Of a stretch of 64,000 bases of DNA, positions 53,481 to 62,992 are shown in pieces. The notes beneath the pieces were generated by a model. The model was given only the letters and a program-made list of their open reading frames with translations, had not been told where the DNA came from and searched no databases. A program made the translations under genes and the position numbers. The stretch lies in assembly GCF_025809055.1 (NCBI RefSeq), contig NZ_CP075529.1, positions 1,488,001 through 1,552,000 on the forward strand, in the 5' to 3' direction. Positions within the stretch are counted from its first letter, which is position 1; each line of letters starts with the position of its first letter. This DNA is from Devosia sp. (lineage in GTDB: Bacteria > Pseudomonadota > Alphaproteobacteria > Rhizobiales > Devosiaceae).

Positions 53481-53873
53481 ATGGGCGCCATCCACGAGAT
53501 CGTCTTTGACTGTGCGGAACCAGCAAAACTGGCCCCGTTCTGGGCCGAACTGCTCGAAGGCTACGAAGTTCGCGGCACCGATCCCACCAATGACGCGATC
53601 AGCGCCGCGCTTGGCCTCGACACCGAGCTGCCCGGCACCGTGATGATCGATGGACCGGGCCCCTCGATCTGCTTCCAGAATGTCGATGGCCAGCGGCCCG
53701 ACAATAACCGCGTCCATTTCGACGTGCAGGTTCTCGATCGCGCCGGTGAGGTCCAGCGGCTGACCGATGCTGGCGCCAGCGTCGACCGCGTCCTGCCCAC
53801 CTATACGGTGATGCGCGATCCGGAAGGCAACCAGTTCTGCCTGGTGGACAAGCGCGAGGCGCTGGCCGCCTAA
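53481..53873 (+). CDS. VOC-family (glyoxalase-like) protein
   Basis: A 130-residue glyoxalase/bleomycin-resistance superfamily protein. IHEIVFDCAEPAKLAPFWAE opens the first beta-alpha-beta repeat; NRVHFDVQVLDR and VMRDPEGNQFCLVDK close the second. The His and Glu metal positions are partly kept. Function within the large VOC family is unspecified. It begins after AAAGGAGA. Confidence 0.88.
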   Translation: MGAIHEIVFDCAEPAKLAPFWAELLEGYEVRGTDPTNDAISAALGLDTELPGTVMIDGPGPSICFQNVDGQRPDNNRVHFDVQVLDRAGEVQRLTDAGASVDRVLPTYTVMRDPEGNQFCLVDKREALAA

Positions 53874-53959
53874 CCCTGTACAGGGGTGGCCCCTGGTGCT
53901 GACACAGCCTGTCAGCGCCCCGGTGGCATGATCCGGATGAGAAACCGGAGACCGATGCC

Positions 53960-54358
53960 ATGACGCTGACTGCGACCTGCCACTGTGGCGCCACCAGGAT
54001 CGCCCTGCCCGCCCCGCCGACGCACGCAAAATCCTGCAATTGCAGCTTCTGTGCCCGCACCGGCGCGATCTGGGCCTATTACAAGCCGGGCGAGCTGACC
54101 TTTCTGTCGCTTGCGGGCGACAGCACCTATTCCCCTAGCGGCATGAACCACCATCACTTCTGCAGCACCTGCGGCATGCAGACCTGGGGCGATTCTCCCG
54201 ATTGGGCCTCGCTTTACAACAATGATGGCACGCCCAAGAATGGCGACGCCAATGCCATGCCGACCGAGCGCACCTATGCGGTCAACCTCAACCTGATCGA
54301 CGATCTCGATTGGGCCGCGGTCACGGTGGAAAAAGTGGATGGCCGCAGCGCCTGGTGA
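53960..54358 (+). CDS. GFA-family zinc protein
   Basis: A 132-residue protein of the glutathione-dependent formaldehyde-activating (GFA/CENP-V) family. Zinc cysteines lie in CHCGAT, SCNCSFCARTG and FCSTCG, the expected set. The family name is historical: many members have no known substrate, so a formaldehyde role is not claimed. It lies convergent to apt, with four bases between the stops. Confidence 0.88.
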   Translation: MTLTATCHCGATRIALPAPPTHAKSCNCSFCARTGAIWAYYKPGELTFLSLAGDSTYSPSGMNHHHFCSTCGMQTWGDSPDWASLYNNDGTPKNGDANAMPTERTYAVNLNLIDDLDWAAVTVEKVDGRSAW

Positions 54359-54362
54359 GGGC

Positions 54363-54896
54363 TCAGTGCCCCTCGAACGCCATCAATGAGCTGACGGCGA
54401 CGCCTTCGGCCTTGAGCTTGGCCGCGCCGCCGATATCGGGCAGATCGATGGCGAAGGCGGCGTGGTCGCAGGCGGCGCCGGTGCGCCGGATCAGGCCGAC
54501 GGCGGCAATGGCCGTGCCGCCGGTGGCGATCAGATCATCGACCAGCAGAACCTTGTGGTGTTCATTGAGCACGTCGGCGTGGATCTCGATGGTATCGACG
54601 CCGTATTCGAGCACATAGTTCTGCCCGATGGTGATGCCCGGCAGCTTGCCGCGCTTGCGCACCGGCACGAAGCCGACGCCCATGGCGATGGCAACGCCCG
54701 CGCCGAAAATGAAGCCCCGCGCCTCGATCCCCGCCACATGGGTGAAGCCGCCATCGCGATACTGAGCGGCAATGCGCTCGACACTTTCCCGAAAGCCTTC
54801 GGGATGCTCGATCAGCGTGGTGATGTCCCGGAACAGGATCCCCTTCTTGGGATAGTCGGGGATCGTGCGGACGAGCGACTTCAGGTCGAGCGACAT
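54363..54896 (-). CDS. apt: Adenine phosphoribosyltransferase
   Basis: A 177-residue purine-salvage enzyme converting adenine and PRPP to AMP. Landmarks are IPDYPKKGILFRDIT, GIEARGFIFGAGVA, RKRGKLPG and the PRPP motif LLVDDLIATGGTA. The ATG at 54896 gives the normal MSLDLKSLVRTIPDYP start. A longer in-frame reading is rejected. It lies downstream of a small gene and the cytochrome c1 gene on the same strand. Confidence 0.96.
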   Translation of the reverse strand: MSLDLKSLVRTIPDYPKKGILFRDITTLIEHPEGFRESVERIAAQYRDGGFTHVAGIEARGFIFGAGVAIAMGVGFVPVRKRGKLPGITIGQNYVLEYGVDTIEIHADVLNEHHKVLLVDDLIATGGTAIAAVGLIRRTGAACDHAAFAIDLPDIGGAAKLKAEGVAVSSLMAFEGH

Positions 54897-54918
54897 CGAT
54901 GAGCCTATGCTGGAAAAG

Positions 54919-55113
54919 TCAGGACTTGTTGCGGCCGAGCAGATGCCGGGCGATGACGCCCGCATTATAGGCCACGTTGCGCGTTGTGGAGATCGCGGTC
55001 TCGCGCGTCTTGGGATTGTTGACCACGGCCTGCACGCCGGCGCGCACCACGGGGTGGCGGCTGACCGCAATGGCCGTGCTGACCACGGTGACGGCAAGGC
55101 GAACGGCGGACAT
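54919..55113 (-). CDS. Small hypothetical protein
   Basis: A 64-residue protein (MSAVRLAVTVVSTAIAVS start) with a hydrophobic N-terminal helix and then VVNNPKTRETAISTTRN. GAGGAG precedes the ATG. It could be a small membrane protein. It lies 22 bp upstream of apt on the same strand and may share its transcript. I recognise no family. Confidence 0.6.
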   Translation of the reverse strand: MSAVRLAVTVVSTAIAVSRHPVVRAGVQAVVNNPKTRETAISTTRNVAYNAGVIARHLLGRNKS

Positions 55114-55210
55114 CGCAGCTCCTCGAACAACCCGGAACAGCCCCAATATCGCGGCTGCGGGTGGCAAAGGCAAGGGCGGACCCGCCGGAGGCGGCGCAAA
55201 TTGGGGTGAC

Positions 55211-55242
55211 CAAAAGCAACAGGGCCCGAACGGGCCCTGTCA
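55211..55242 (-). terminator. Terminator of the petABC operon
   Basis: ACAGGGCCCG and CGGGCCCTGT form a perfect 10-bp stem with a 2-base centre, followed on the minus strand by TGCTTTT. Confidence 0.85.
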
Positions 55243-55284
55243 AATCAGTTCAGTGGGGCGATTTTGCCGCGGAGCGGCCGGACG

Positions 55285-56142
55285 TCAGTGCTCGATGCCG
55301 GCCCAGAGCTTGCGCTTGGTGCCATACATCAGGCCCGCGAACAGCACGAGGAACAGCAGCACCACGAAACCGGTCTGCTTGCGGCTGACCAGGTGCGGTT
55401 CGGCCATCCACATCATGAAGGCCGAAACGTCGGTGGCGTACTGCTCGAGCGTCTGCGGCACTTCAACGCCGTCTTCACCCGGAACATAGGTCACCGAGCC
55501 ATCCGCCAGCGGCGGCGCCATGCCAATGGCGTGACCCGGGAAGTAGTCGTTGTAATACTTGCCCTCAGGCAGTTCGAAGCCTTCCGGAGCGGTTTCCGGC
55601 ACTTCCTCGTGATAACCGGTCAGCAGGGCGTTGATATAGTCCGCGCCGCCTTCCTGGTATGCAGTGAAGTAGTTGAACACCCAGGTCGGGAACGGGTCCT
55701 TGACGCCGCGGGCCTTGGCCAGAACCGAGAAGTCCGGGGGCAACGCGCCGCCATTGGCGTCACGGGCCTCCTGGTCATTGGCAAAGGGCGAGGGCCAGCG
55801 GTCCGCCGGTATGCCCGGGCGGACGCCGCCTTCGACGGTGGCGTCTGCAATCTGATACTCGGCTGCGAGAGCCTTGACCTGTTCCTCGGAGAATCCCGGG
55901 CCGCCCTCTTCCTCAAGGTTGCGGAAGGAAACCAGCTTGGCACCATGGCAGCTCGAGCAGACCTCACGGAAAACCTGGAAGCCGCGCTGCAGCTGGTTTT
56001 CGTCATAGGTGCCGAAGATGCCGGCAAACGACCAGCTTTGACGTTCCACCGGCACTCCGGTGGCTTCCGCCGAGAGTGCCGGGCCGGAAGCGAGGCCCGC
56101 CAGTACAAACGCGGCGGCCAGGAAGAACTTGTTCTTGCGCAT
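55285..56142 (-). CDS. petC: Cytochrome c1 of the bc1 complex
   Basis: A 285-residue membrane-anchored cytochrome. A signal peptide (MRKNKFFLAAAFVLAGLASG) directs it to the periplasm. The heme site is CSSCH in VCSSCHGAKL, and the distal Met lies in a GMAPPL segment. A C-terminal helix (FVVLLFLVLFAGLMYG) anchors it. It accepts electrons from the Rieske protein. It starts 14 bp after petB, which ends at 56157; an in-frame GTG at 56160 is an unlikely start. Confidence 0.96.
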   Translation of the reverse strand: MRKNKFFLAAAFVLAGLASGPALSAEATGVPVERQSWSFAGIFGTYDENQLQRGFQVFREVCSSCHGAKLVSFRNLEEEGGPGFSEEQVKALAAEYQIADATVEGGVRPGIPADRWPSPFANDQEARDANGGALPPDFSVLAKARGVKDPFPTWVFNYFTAYQEGGADYINALLTGYHEEVPETAPEGFELPEGKYYNDYFPGHAIGMAPPLADGSVTYVPGEDGVEVPQTLEQYATDVSAFMMWMAEPHLVSRKQTGFVVLLFLVLFAGLMYGTKRKLWAGIEH

Positions 56143-56156
56143 GTTGCTTGCCCCGA

Positions 56157-57407
56157 TCACGCGTGTGCCTTGCCGAGAACGCTCTCGGAAATGCTCGTCG
56201 GCAGCGGCCTGGGCGTCTCAATGCGGGACAACACAGGCAGCACGACGAGGAAGTAGATGAAGTAGAACGCGGTGCAGACCTTGGCGAGGGTGACATAGAT
56301 GCCTTCAGCCGGCTGTGCGCCCAGATACATCAGGCCGATGAAGTTGATCACGAACAGCGCGAAGAACCACTTGAACATCGGACGGAACGAACCCGAACGC
56401 ACCTTGGACGTATCCAGCCACGGCACGATCAGGAGCATCAGCATCGAGCCGCCCATGGCAATCACGCCGCCCAGCTTGCTGTCGATGAAGAGCACGTTGA
56501 AGTCGATGGCGCGCAGGATGGTGTAGAACGGCAACAGGTACCATTCCGGGACAATTTCCGCGGGCGTCACCATGCTGTTGGCCATGATGTAGTTGTCCGG
56601 ATGACCAAGAATGTCCGGAGCGAAGAACACGAACCATGCGAAGGGGATCATGAAGAGCACCATCGCGAACAGGTCCTTCATCGTGTAGTAGGGATGGAAG
56701 GGGACGGTATCGCGGCTATCCTTGACCTCTACGCCAATCGGGTTGTTGTTGCCCGGCACGTGCAGCGCCCAGATATGCAGCCCCACCACGGCCGCGATGA
56801 TGAACGGCAGCAGGTAATGCAGCGAGAAGAAGCGGTTGAGCGTCGGGTTGCCGACGGCGAAGCCGCCCAGCACCAGCTGCTTGATATTCTCGCCGACCAG
56901 CGGAATGGCGGAGAAAATGTTCGAGATCACGGTGGCGCCCCAGAAGGACATCTGCCCCCAGGGCAGGATGTAACCCATGAAGGCGGTCGCCATGGTCAGC
57001 ACGAAAATCAGGACGCCCAGAATCCAGATGATCTCGCGCGGCGCCTTGTAGGAGCCGTAGAACAGGCCGCGGAAAATGTGGATGTAGAGGGCGACGAAGA
57101 ACATGGAAGCCCCCACGGCGTGGGTGGCCTGGATAATGCGCCCGCCATTGACGTCGCGCTTGATGAATTCGACCGAATTGAACGCCATGCCCACATTCGG
57201 CGTGTAGTGCATCGCCAGGATGACGCCGGTGACGATCTGAACGCCAAGGCACATGACCAGGATGGCGCCGAAGGTCCACCAGTAGTTGAGGTTCTTCGGC
57301 GTGGGGAAATCCATCAGGTGCTCTTTGGCGAAGCGCACCACCGGCAGGCGGTCATCGAGCCACTTCTCGACGGCATTTCCGGGAGTATAGGTAGAATGTT
57401 CGGACAT
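56157..57407 (-). CDS. petB: Cytochrome b of the bc1 complex
   Basis: A 416-residue integral membrane protein with eight helices. Heme-binding His pairs sit in the helix B and D regions ([21 protein letters not shown] and the later [21 protein letters not shown]). The Qo-site motif PEWY is present ([15 protein letters not shown]). It catalyses the Q-cycle reaction. The start at 57407 (MSEHST) is preferred over one 15 bases upstream. It is the middle gene of petABC. Confidence 0.97.
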   Translation of the reverse strand: MSEHSTYTPGNAVEKWLDDRLPVVRFAKEHLMDFPTPKNLNYWWTFGAILVMCLGVQIVTGVILAMHYTPNVGMAFNSVEFIKRDVNGGRIIQATHAVGASMFFVALYIHIFRGLFYGSYKAPREIIWILGVLIFVLTMATAFMGYILPWGQMSFWGATVISNIFSAIPLVGENIKQLVLGGFAVGNPTLNRFFSLHYLLPFIIAAVVGLHIWALHVPGNNNPIGVEVKDSRDTVPFHPYYTMKDLFAMVLFMIPFAWFVFFAPDILGHPDNYIMANSMVTPAEIVPEWYLLPFYTILRAIDFNVLFIDSKLGGVIAMGGSMLMLLIVPWLDTSKVRSGSFRPMFKWFFALFVINFIGLMYLGAQPAEGIYVTLAKVCTAFYFIYFLVVLPVLSRIETPRPLPTSISESVLGKAHA

Positions 57408-57421
57408 CGGAAAAGCCCCCA

Positions 57422-57973
57422 CTAACCGATCTGGATCAGCGTATCGCTGACGAATTCATAAGGCGGCACGACCAGGTTCTTGGGTGCGGGACCGCGACGG
57501 ATGCGACCGGCCGAGTCGTAGTGCGAACCATGGCATGGGCAGAACCAGCCATCGAAGTCACCGGACTCGCCGACGGGAATGCAACCCAGATGCGTGCAGT
57601 TGGCAATCATCACCAGCCACTGCTCGTAGCCTTCCTTGGTGCGCTGCTCGTCGGTCTCGGGATCCTTGAGGTCGCTCAGTGGAACGGCCTTGGCCTCTTC
57701 GATCTCGACAGCCGTGCGGTGGCGCACGAACACCGGCAGGCCGCGCCAGGTGATGGTCACCGACTGGCCTTCGGGGATGGCGCTGACGTCGAATTCGATG
57801 CTGGCCAGGGCCAGGGTCGAGGCGTCGGGATTGAGCTGATTGATCAGCGGCCAGACCACGGCGGCTGCGCCGACCGCGCCGACAGCGCCGGTAGCGACAT
57901 AGAGAAAGTCGCGCCGGTTGGTGGAAGAATGTTCTACTTGCGTGGCCAAGGTCCGTATCCCCGTAACATGCAT
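57422..57973 (-). CDS. petA: Rieske iron-sulfur subunit of the bc1 complex
   Basis: A 183-residue protein with a twin-arginine leader and membrane anchor ([20 protein letters not shown]). The 2Fe-2S ligands lie in CTHLGC and CPCHGS. The N-terminal 14 residues before the twin arginine are longer than in some relatives, so the exact start is uncertain. It heads the petA-petB-petC operon. The divergent trmL gene lies 199 bp away. Confidence 0.96.
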   Translation of the reverse strand: MHVTGIRTLATQVEHSSTNRRDFLYVATGAVGAVGAAAVVWPLINQLNPDASTLALASIEFDVSAIPEGQSVTITWRGLPVFVRHRTAVEIEEAKAVPLSDLKDPETDEQRTKEGYEQWLVMIANCTHLGCIPVGESGDFDGWFCPCHGSHYDSAGRIRRGPAPKNLVVPPYEFVSDTLIQIG

Positions 57974-58172
57974 ATTCGACGGAGCCGGCCTCGGCCAGGT
58001 CGTCCGCGTAAGCAGAATCGACCGCCGTGCGCCCTCAAGCGGCCCGTCAGGTATGGTCCTTTTTGCACTGTCATTGGCACTTGTCCAGAGTGCCGGGCAT
58101 GACAGCTGACAACTGCGACACTATACCCAAGCCAACCACCCGGCCGCCACCATTCCCACACCCTGCCCGCGC

Positions 58173-58664
58173 ATGACCATCGACCTCGCTCTCTATCAGC
58201 CAGACATCGCCGCCAATACCGGCACCCTGCTGCGGCTCGGTGCCTGCCTGGGGGTGCGGGTCCACGTCATCCACCCCGCCGGCTTTGCCCTCACGGATCG
58301 CAATCTGGCCCGCGCCGGTATGGATTACCTCGACAAAGCGGTGCTCGTCGAACACGTGTCCTACGGCGCTTTCCGCATTTGGCAGGCCGAAGCGGGCCGT
58401 CGGCTCGTCCTCTTGACCACCAGGGGGTCGGATTCGGCCTACGATGCTGAATACCGCCCCGGCGATGTCCTCATGCTGGGCCGGGAAAGCGCCGGGGTGC
58501 CCGATTCTGTGGCCCAGGACGCCGATTTGCGCCTGCGCATTCCCATGCAGCCCGGTTTGCGCTCGATCAATGTGGCCGTTGCCGGCGCCATGATAGTGGG
58601 AGAGGCCCTGAGACAGACTGGCCACTTTACACACGCTACCGATAGGTCCATTTCCCCGCCATGA
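58173..58664 (+). CDS. trmL: tRNA (cytidine(34)-2'-O)-methyltransferase
   Basis: A 163-residue SPOUT-fold RNA methyltransferase with a deep trefoil knot: [15 protein letters not shown] near the N-terminus, [13 protein letters not shown], and [20 protein letters not shown] at the C-terminus. TrmL modifies the wobble base of tRNA-Leu. The gene overlaps hemF by four bases and is divergent from petABC. Confidence 0.93.
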   Translation: MTIDLALYQPDIAANTGTLLRLGACLGVRVHVIHPAGFALTDRNLARAGMDYLDKAVLVEHVSYGAFRIWQAEAGRRLVLLTTRGSDSAYDAEYRPGDVLMLGRESAGVPDSVAQDADLRLRIPMQPGLRSINVAVAGAMIVGEALRQTGHFTHATDRSISPP

Positions 58665-59533
58665 CCCTGCCCGCCGATATCGAAAACAAGAAAACCCTTG
58701 CCAGCGCCTGGTTTCGCACCCTGCGCGATCGCATTCATGCTGCATTCGAGACCATCGAGGACGAAGGCGGCGCCCACCACGCCGACCTGCCACCCGGCCG
58801 CTTCGAGCGCACCCCCTGGGATCGCCAGGCTGGTGGCGGCGGCGAAATGGGCATGTTGCATGGGCGCGTCTTCGAGAAGGCAGGCGTCCACATCTCCACC
58901 GTCCATGGCCACTTTTCCGAAGATTTCGCCCGCCAGATGCCGGGAACCGAGGCCGGTACGGCCTTCTGGAGCTCGGGCATTTCGCTGATCGTCCATCCCT
59001 GGAATCCCAATATTCCGGCGGTCCACATGAACACGCGCATGATCGTCACCGGCAAGCAGTGGTGGGGCGGCGGCGCCGATTTGACGCCGGTTCTGGATGC
59101 CCGTCGCAGCCAGGAAGACCGGGACACGGTGGATTTCCACGCCGCCATGCGCGCCGCCTGCGCCGACCGGCCGGGCGTCGACTACGACCGCTTCAAGGCC
59201 TGGTGCGACGACTATTTCTTCCTGCCCCACCGCAACGAGCCGCGCGGCACCGGCGGCATCTTCTACGATCACTTCAATTCCGGTGACTGGGACGCCGACT
59301 TCGCCTTCACCCAGGCGGTCGGGGAAGCCTTCCTCGCCATCTATTCTGAACTCGTCCGTCGCAATTACGACACGCCCTGGACCGAGGCACAGCGCGACGA
59401 GCAGCTCGTACGGCGCGGCCGCTATGTGGAATTCAACCTGCTCTACGACCGGGGCACCACCTTCGGGCTCAAGACCGGAGGCAATGTGAATTCCATCCTC
59501 TCCTCCATGCCGCCCGCGGTGAAGTGGCCCTAA
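58661..59533 (+). CDS. hemF: Oxygen-dependent coproporphyrinogen III oxidase
   Basis: A 290-residue cytosolic enzyme of heme synthesis that oxidatively decarboxylates coproporphyrinogen III. Conserved blocks are [59 protein letters not shown] and [20 protein letters not shown]. Length is normal. The ATG overlaps the trmL stop. Confidence 0.97.
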   Translation: MTLPADIENKKTLASAWFRTLRDRIHAAFETIEDEGGAHHADLPPGRFERTPWDRQAGGGGEMGMLHGRVFEKAGVHISTVHGHFSEDFARQMPGTEAGTAFWSSGISLIVHPWNPNIPAVHMNTRMIVTGKQWWGGGADLTPVLDARRSQEDRDTVDFHAAMRAACADRPGVDYDRFKAWCDDYFFLPHRNEPRGTGGIFYDHFNSGDWDADFAFTQAVGEAFLAIYSELVRRNYDTPWTEAQRDEQLVRRGRYVEFNLLYDRGTTFGLKTGGNVNSILSSMPPAVKWP

Positions 59534-59551
59534 TTAAAGGGTATTCGCCGG

Positions 59552-59576
59552 GTCATTCCGGCGCAGGCCGGAATCC
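59552..59576. repeat. Short palindrome GGCATTCCGG type
   Basis: GTCATTCCGGCGCAGGCCGG then AATCC: inverted ATTCCGGC/GCCGGAAT arms. This is another common short repeat type, downstream of hemF. Confidence 0.6.
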
Positions 59577-59668
59577 ATGCGTGGAACAGGGCAAACCACC
59601 CGGCGGATGGTGCAGTGTGGGGGAAGTCCGTATGGCATAGCCCGTCTCGTCCTGCTTAAACTCCGCCC

Positions 59669-60805
59669 ATGTCCCTGACCGATATCGACATCAGCTTCTA
59701 TCGTTCGATCCGCTCGATCCGCCTGCCATTGCGGCAGCTGACGGTGCTGGTCGGCGGCAACGGGGTCGGCAAGACCAATCTCTATCGCGCCCTCGAACTC
59801 GTCCGCGCCGCCGCTTCCGGCGACATAGCCCATGCCCTGGCGCGCGAGGGGGGCCTCGCATCTGTGCTTTGGGCGGGTGAGCGAAAGCAGGGTGACCGGC
59901 CAAGGCTGACGCTTGAGGTGGGGATCGATACCGTCCGCCCCGATGACGAGGAGGCGGGCCTCACGCCCCGCTATTGCGTCGAGGTGGGCTTCGGCGACTC
60001 CCGCTTTGAAGCGGTTTTCGAGCAGGAGCCGCAGATCAAGTCGGAAAGCCTAATTCTGCCGGGGCGGCGGCCCGTGACCTTACTGGAGCGGAAGGGGCCG
60101 GCCGCCTGGTATCGGGACGAGACCGGCGCCCGGCGCCAGCTCGACATGCCGCTCCTGGCCAGCGAGACCGCCCTGTCGGCCCTGCGCGGCACCCTCCCCG
60201 AACTGGATGCGGTGCGCCATCTCCTCCTCGGCTGGCGCTTCTACCATGGCTTTCGCACCGATCCGGAATCGGTCCTGCGCCGGCCTTCGCTGGCGGTGAC
60301 CGCCCCGACGCTGGATGCCGATGGCGGCAATCTTGGCGCGGTGCTGGCAACGCTGGTGCATATCCGACAGGACACGACCGATCTCGACGCCATTCTGCAG
60401 CAGGCTTTTCCCGGGTGCCGGCTCGACGTGCCGCCGCCCGAGCGTACGGCCGGTTTCACCATGACCTTTGCCGAGACGCCGAAACGCGCCTTCGGGCCGG
60501 CGGAACTGTCGGACGGCACATTGCAGTTTCTGGCGCTGCTGGGCGCCCTCCTCTCGTACCGATTGCCACCCTTCATCGCGCTCAACGAGCCCGAGGCGTC
60601 TCTCCATCCCGATCTCTTTCCGGCGCTCGCCACCGCCATTGCCCGGGCGGCGCAACGCAGCCAGATCTGGGTCGTCACCCATTCGACCACGCTCGCGCAG
60701 CTGATTGCCGACCAGACGGGCATCGAACCGCGCCGGGTCATCCGCAAGGATGGCGGCACCTGGATCGAAGGCCTCTCCCAGATCGGCATCTTTTCGGACG
60801 AATAA
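59669..60805 (+). CDS. RecF/OLD-like AAA ATPase
   Basis: A 378-residue ATPase of the AAA_21 type. Walker A is VGGNGVGKTN at about residues 27-36, an ABC-like signature lies in LSDGTLQFLALLGAL, Walker B is FIALNEPEASLHPDL and a switch His is in VVTHSTTL. The long middle segment between the motifs should form a coiled or lid domain. Such proteins resemble RecF and OLD-family ATPases but lack the TOPRIM nuclease. The role is unknown. No partner gene flanks it, so a defence role cannot be claimed. Confidence 0.88.
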   Translation: MSLTDIDISFYRSIRSIRLPLRQLTVLVGGNGVGKTNLYRALELVRAAASGDIAHALAREGGLASVLWAGERKQGDRPRLTLEVGIDTVRPDDEEAGLTPRYCVEVGFGDSRFEAVFEQEPQIKSESLILPGRRPVTLLERKGPAAWYRDETGARRQLDMPLLASETALSALRGTLPELDAVRHLLLGWRFYHGFRTDPESVLRRPSLAVTAPTLDADGGNLGAVLATLVHIRQDTTDLDAILQQAFPGCRLDVPPPERTAGFTMTFAETPKRAFGPAELSDGTLQFLALLGALLSYRLPPFIALNEPEASLHPDLFPALATAIARAAQRSQIWVVTHSTTLAQLIADQTGIEPRRVIRKDGGTWIEGLSQIGIFSDE

Positions 60806-60874
60806 GCGGAACCAAATCCCGTCCCAGGAGTTTCCTAAGACGCGCCACTGGCGCGCGAGCAAGGAGGTTCAGCA

Positions 60875-61075
60875 ATGAAACGCTTTGATTCCGGCACGTT
60901 GATCCCAGGGTCCACCTGGCGTGCAGAGGCCGAGACCGAGGCCGAAGTGGTCCGTCGCGCCGTCGAAAACATGAGAAACCTCAATGGCGAGACTGAGGTG
61001 CGCCCCGATATGGTCGAGCGCATCAAGGAACGCATTGTCGATGTCGACGACATGGGCAGCAAGACCAGACACTGA
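60875..61075 (+). CDS. DUF1059-like small protein
   Basis: A 66-residue protein. MKRFDSGTLIPGSTW, EAEVVRRAVENMRN and VRPDMVERIKERI fit the DUF1059 family. In the family the first motif has two cysteines (as in C-G-x-V-x-P-G-C); here both are Ser, so any metal or redox role would be lost. AGCAAGGAGG before the ATG supports it. A bidirectional terminator follows. Confidence 0.75.
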   Translation: MKRFDSGTLIPGSTWRAEAETEAEVVRRAVENMRNLNGETEVRPDMVERIKERIVDVDDMGSKTRH

Positions 61076-61078
61076 CCT

Positions 61079-61108
61079 GAAAAGCCCCGGTTCGCCGGGG
61101 CTTTTGTT
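61079..61108. terminator. Bidirectional terminator between DUF1059 and cca
   Basis: AAAAGCCCCGG and CCGGGGCTTTT pair over a TTCG tetraloop, with A and T tracts on both sides, so it can serve both convergent genes. Confidence 0.92.
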
Positions 61109-61113
61109 TGGGT

Positions 61114-62289
61114 TCAATGAAAAATCCGGTCGAGCAGCGCGTCCTTGTCGAGCAAAAACCCGCTCTCCACCCAGGCGCGCTCAAGAATGGCCAGCGCCGC
61201 ACCCATTTCGGGACCGGCCTTCATGCCGCGCGCGACCAGGTCGGAGCCGTTGACCGGCAGGGGCGCGACCGGCAGGCGGCCAAGGTCGCGCGCCGTTTCC
61301 GCCAGCCGGTCGCGGGACCAGCCTTCCTCGGCCGCCGCGACCGCGAGACCTTCCACCGCATCCTCGCCAAACCTGTAGGCAGCCCAACCCACGTCTCCGG
61401 CGCGCAGCATGGCAGCGGCGTCGGCAATATTTTGCGCATGGCTGACCGCGCCATTGCTCAGGCGCCAATCCGCCTGGCGGGTTTCAAGGCTTTCCCGGCC
61501 CAGCAGGGCCAGTCGCGCCATGGGCGAGGCGCCGCCAAGGGCCTCGTAGCGCAACAAGGCTTCGCCCGCGCCCGGCGCAATGCGAACGAGGCCGAATTGA
61601 TCCATCACACCCAGCGTGCGGGCAATGCGCGGCAGGCCCAGCATCCGCATCATTTCCGAGCCGATCCGCTCGCGCGAAATGTGGTCGAGATCATCGGCGG
61701 CATCCTGGCAGGCGGCCAGCCCCTCGGCATCGAACTGCTCGCCACCGTGGCTGGCCGAAAAGCGGAAGAACCGGAAAACTCGGAGGCCGTCCTCGGCAAT
61801 GCGGCGCGCCGCCTCTCCGATAAACCGGACCCGGCCATTGATGAGGTCTCCCGCCCCGCCCAGTGGGTCATAGAGACGGCCATCGGCATGGCAGTAAAGG
61901 GCGTTGATGGTGAAGTCGCGCCGCGCCGCATCGGCCGCCCAGTCGCTGCCGAACACGACTTCCGCATGGCGCCCATCGGTGCGCACATCCTGACGCAGCG
62001 TGGTCACCTCGACACTGGTGGCGCCCAGCCTCAGCGTCACCGTGCCGTGCTCGATGCCGGTGGGATATGTGGCAATGCCCGCGGCCTTGGCCTTCTGCAT
62101 CACCGCCACCGGCAGAAGTTCGGTGGCCATGTCGATATCGGCACCGTCGCGACTGGCCCCGATCAGGCTGTCGCGCACGATGCCGCCGACGGCCCGCGTC
62201 CGCCCGGCGTCACCCTCCAGCACTGCAAAAATGGTCTGCACCTCCGGGCGCGCGAGCCATTCGGCCGCCGTCAGGCGCTCCGGGATCAC
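61114..62289 (-). CDS. cca: CCA tRNA nucleotidyltransferase
   Basis: A 391-residue class II nucleotidyltransferase that completes the CCA end of tRNAs. The head has AVGGIVRDSLIG, the metal Asp pair in GADIDMATE and RRDFTINALYC. The neck contains GRVRFIGEAARRIAEDGLRV. The start is a GTG at 62289, overlapping the NUDIX stop as GTGA. It ends the operon GNAT-NUDIX-cca. Confidence 0.94.
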   Translation of the reverse strand: MIPERLTAAEWLARPEVQTIFAVLEGDAGRTRAVGGIVRDSLIGASRDGADIDMATELLPVAVMQKAKAAGIATYPTGIEHGTVTLRLGATSVEVTTLRQDVRTDGRHAEVVFGSDWAADAARRDFTINALYCHADGRLYDPLGGAGDLINGRVRFIGEAARRIAEDGLRVFRFFRFSASHGGEQFDAEGLAACQDAADDLDHISRERIGSEMMRMLGLPRIARTLGVMDQFGLVRIAPGAGEALLRYEALGGASPMARLALLGRESLETRQADWRLSNGAVSHAQNIADAAAMLRAGDVGWAAYRFGEDAVEGLAVAAAEEGWSRDRLAETARDLGRLPVAPLPVNGSDLVARGMKAGPEMGAALAILERAWVESGFLLDKDALLDRIFH

Positions 62290-62975
62290 GCCGCGACCTC
62301 ATCGAGCGCCATATCGCGAAACAGCCGCGTCAGATTGGCGGTAATGCCCCAGATAGTGTGGCCGTCGTGATCGATCTGCCAGGTGGAATGCTCGCGGCCA
62401 TTGCGCGAAATCCGGAACCGGCCATAGGTGCTCTTGTCCAGAATCCGCCGCAGCGGCACCTCGAACACCGAGTGGACTTCCGCAGGGTTGGGCACGAAGG
62501 GGGCGCTGGGCACCACTTCCGCCACGACCGGGGTGATGAGGTAATTGGTGCCGGTGAAATAGATCGGCATATAGCCAAGGATCGTCGCGTCTCCCGGCGC
62601 CATGCCCACTTCCTCCTGCGCCTCGCGCAGGGCGGTGGCTGCGATATCGGCATCGGCGCCGTCCACCTTGCCGCCGGGAAAGGCCACCTGGCCCGAATGC
62701 GCCCGGAGGTCTGGCGAGCGCTCGGTATAGAGTATGGTGTGCCCCTCCGGCCGCCGCACCAGGGCGATCAGGACCGCGGCAGGCACCGGCGGGCGCTCGA
62801 AGGGTTTTGGCGGCTGCCAGTCCGGCACCAGGTTTTCGGCGCTGCCACGCACCGGCGGGGCGCTCAAGAGGCGCGCCGCCAGCTGGCTTGCTATATCGCT
62901 GTCAATACTCACGGCGGGTTCCGAGGGCACGGGAAGTGGCGGATCGACTGTAGTCAAGCCGCCGCCCGCCCGCAT
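62286..62975 (-). CDS. NUDIX hydrolase, CoA-pyrophosphatase-like
   Basis: A 229-residue NUDIX protein. The box is complete: GGKVDGADADIAATALREAQ then EEVGM. The preceding LRAHSGQVAFPGGK is the CoA-pyrophosphatase signature (NudL type), so it may cleave CoA to phosphopantetheine and 3',5'-ADP. The start is uncertain: ATG at 62975 or GTG at 62912. It is 17 bp after the GNAT gene and overlaps cca. Confidence 0.85.
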   Translation of the reverse strand: MRAGGGLTTVDPPLPVPSEPAVSIDSDIASQLAARLLSAPPVRGSAENLVPDWQPPKPFERPPVPAAVLIALVRRPEGHTILYTERSPDLRAHSGQVAFPGGKVDGADADIAATALREAQEEVGMAPGDATILGYMPIYFTGTNYLITPVVAEVVPSAPFVPNPAEVHSVFEVPLRRILDKSTYGRFRISRNGREHSTWQIDHDGHTIWGITANLTRLFRDMALDEVAA

Positions 62976-62992
62976 CCCTTTTTGCGTGGCAT

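Noticed and set aside
59669..60805. OLD-type antiphage defence ATPase
   Set aside because: It has no TOPRIM nuclease domain, no adjacent UvrD-like helicase (as in Gabija) and sits among housekeeping genes.
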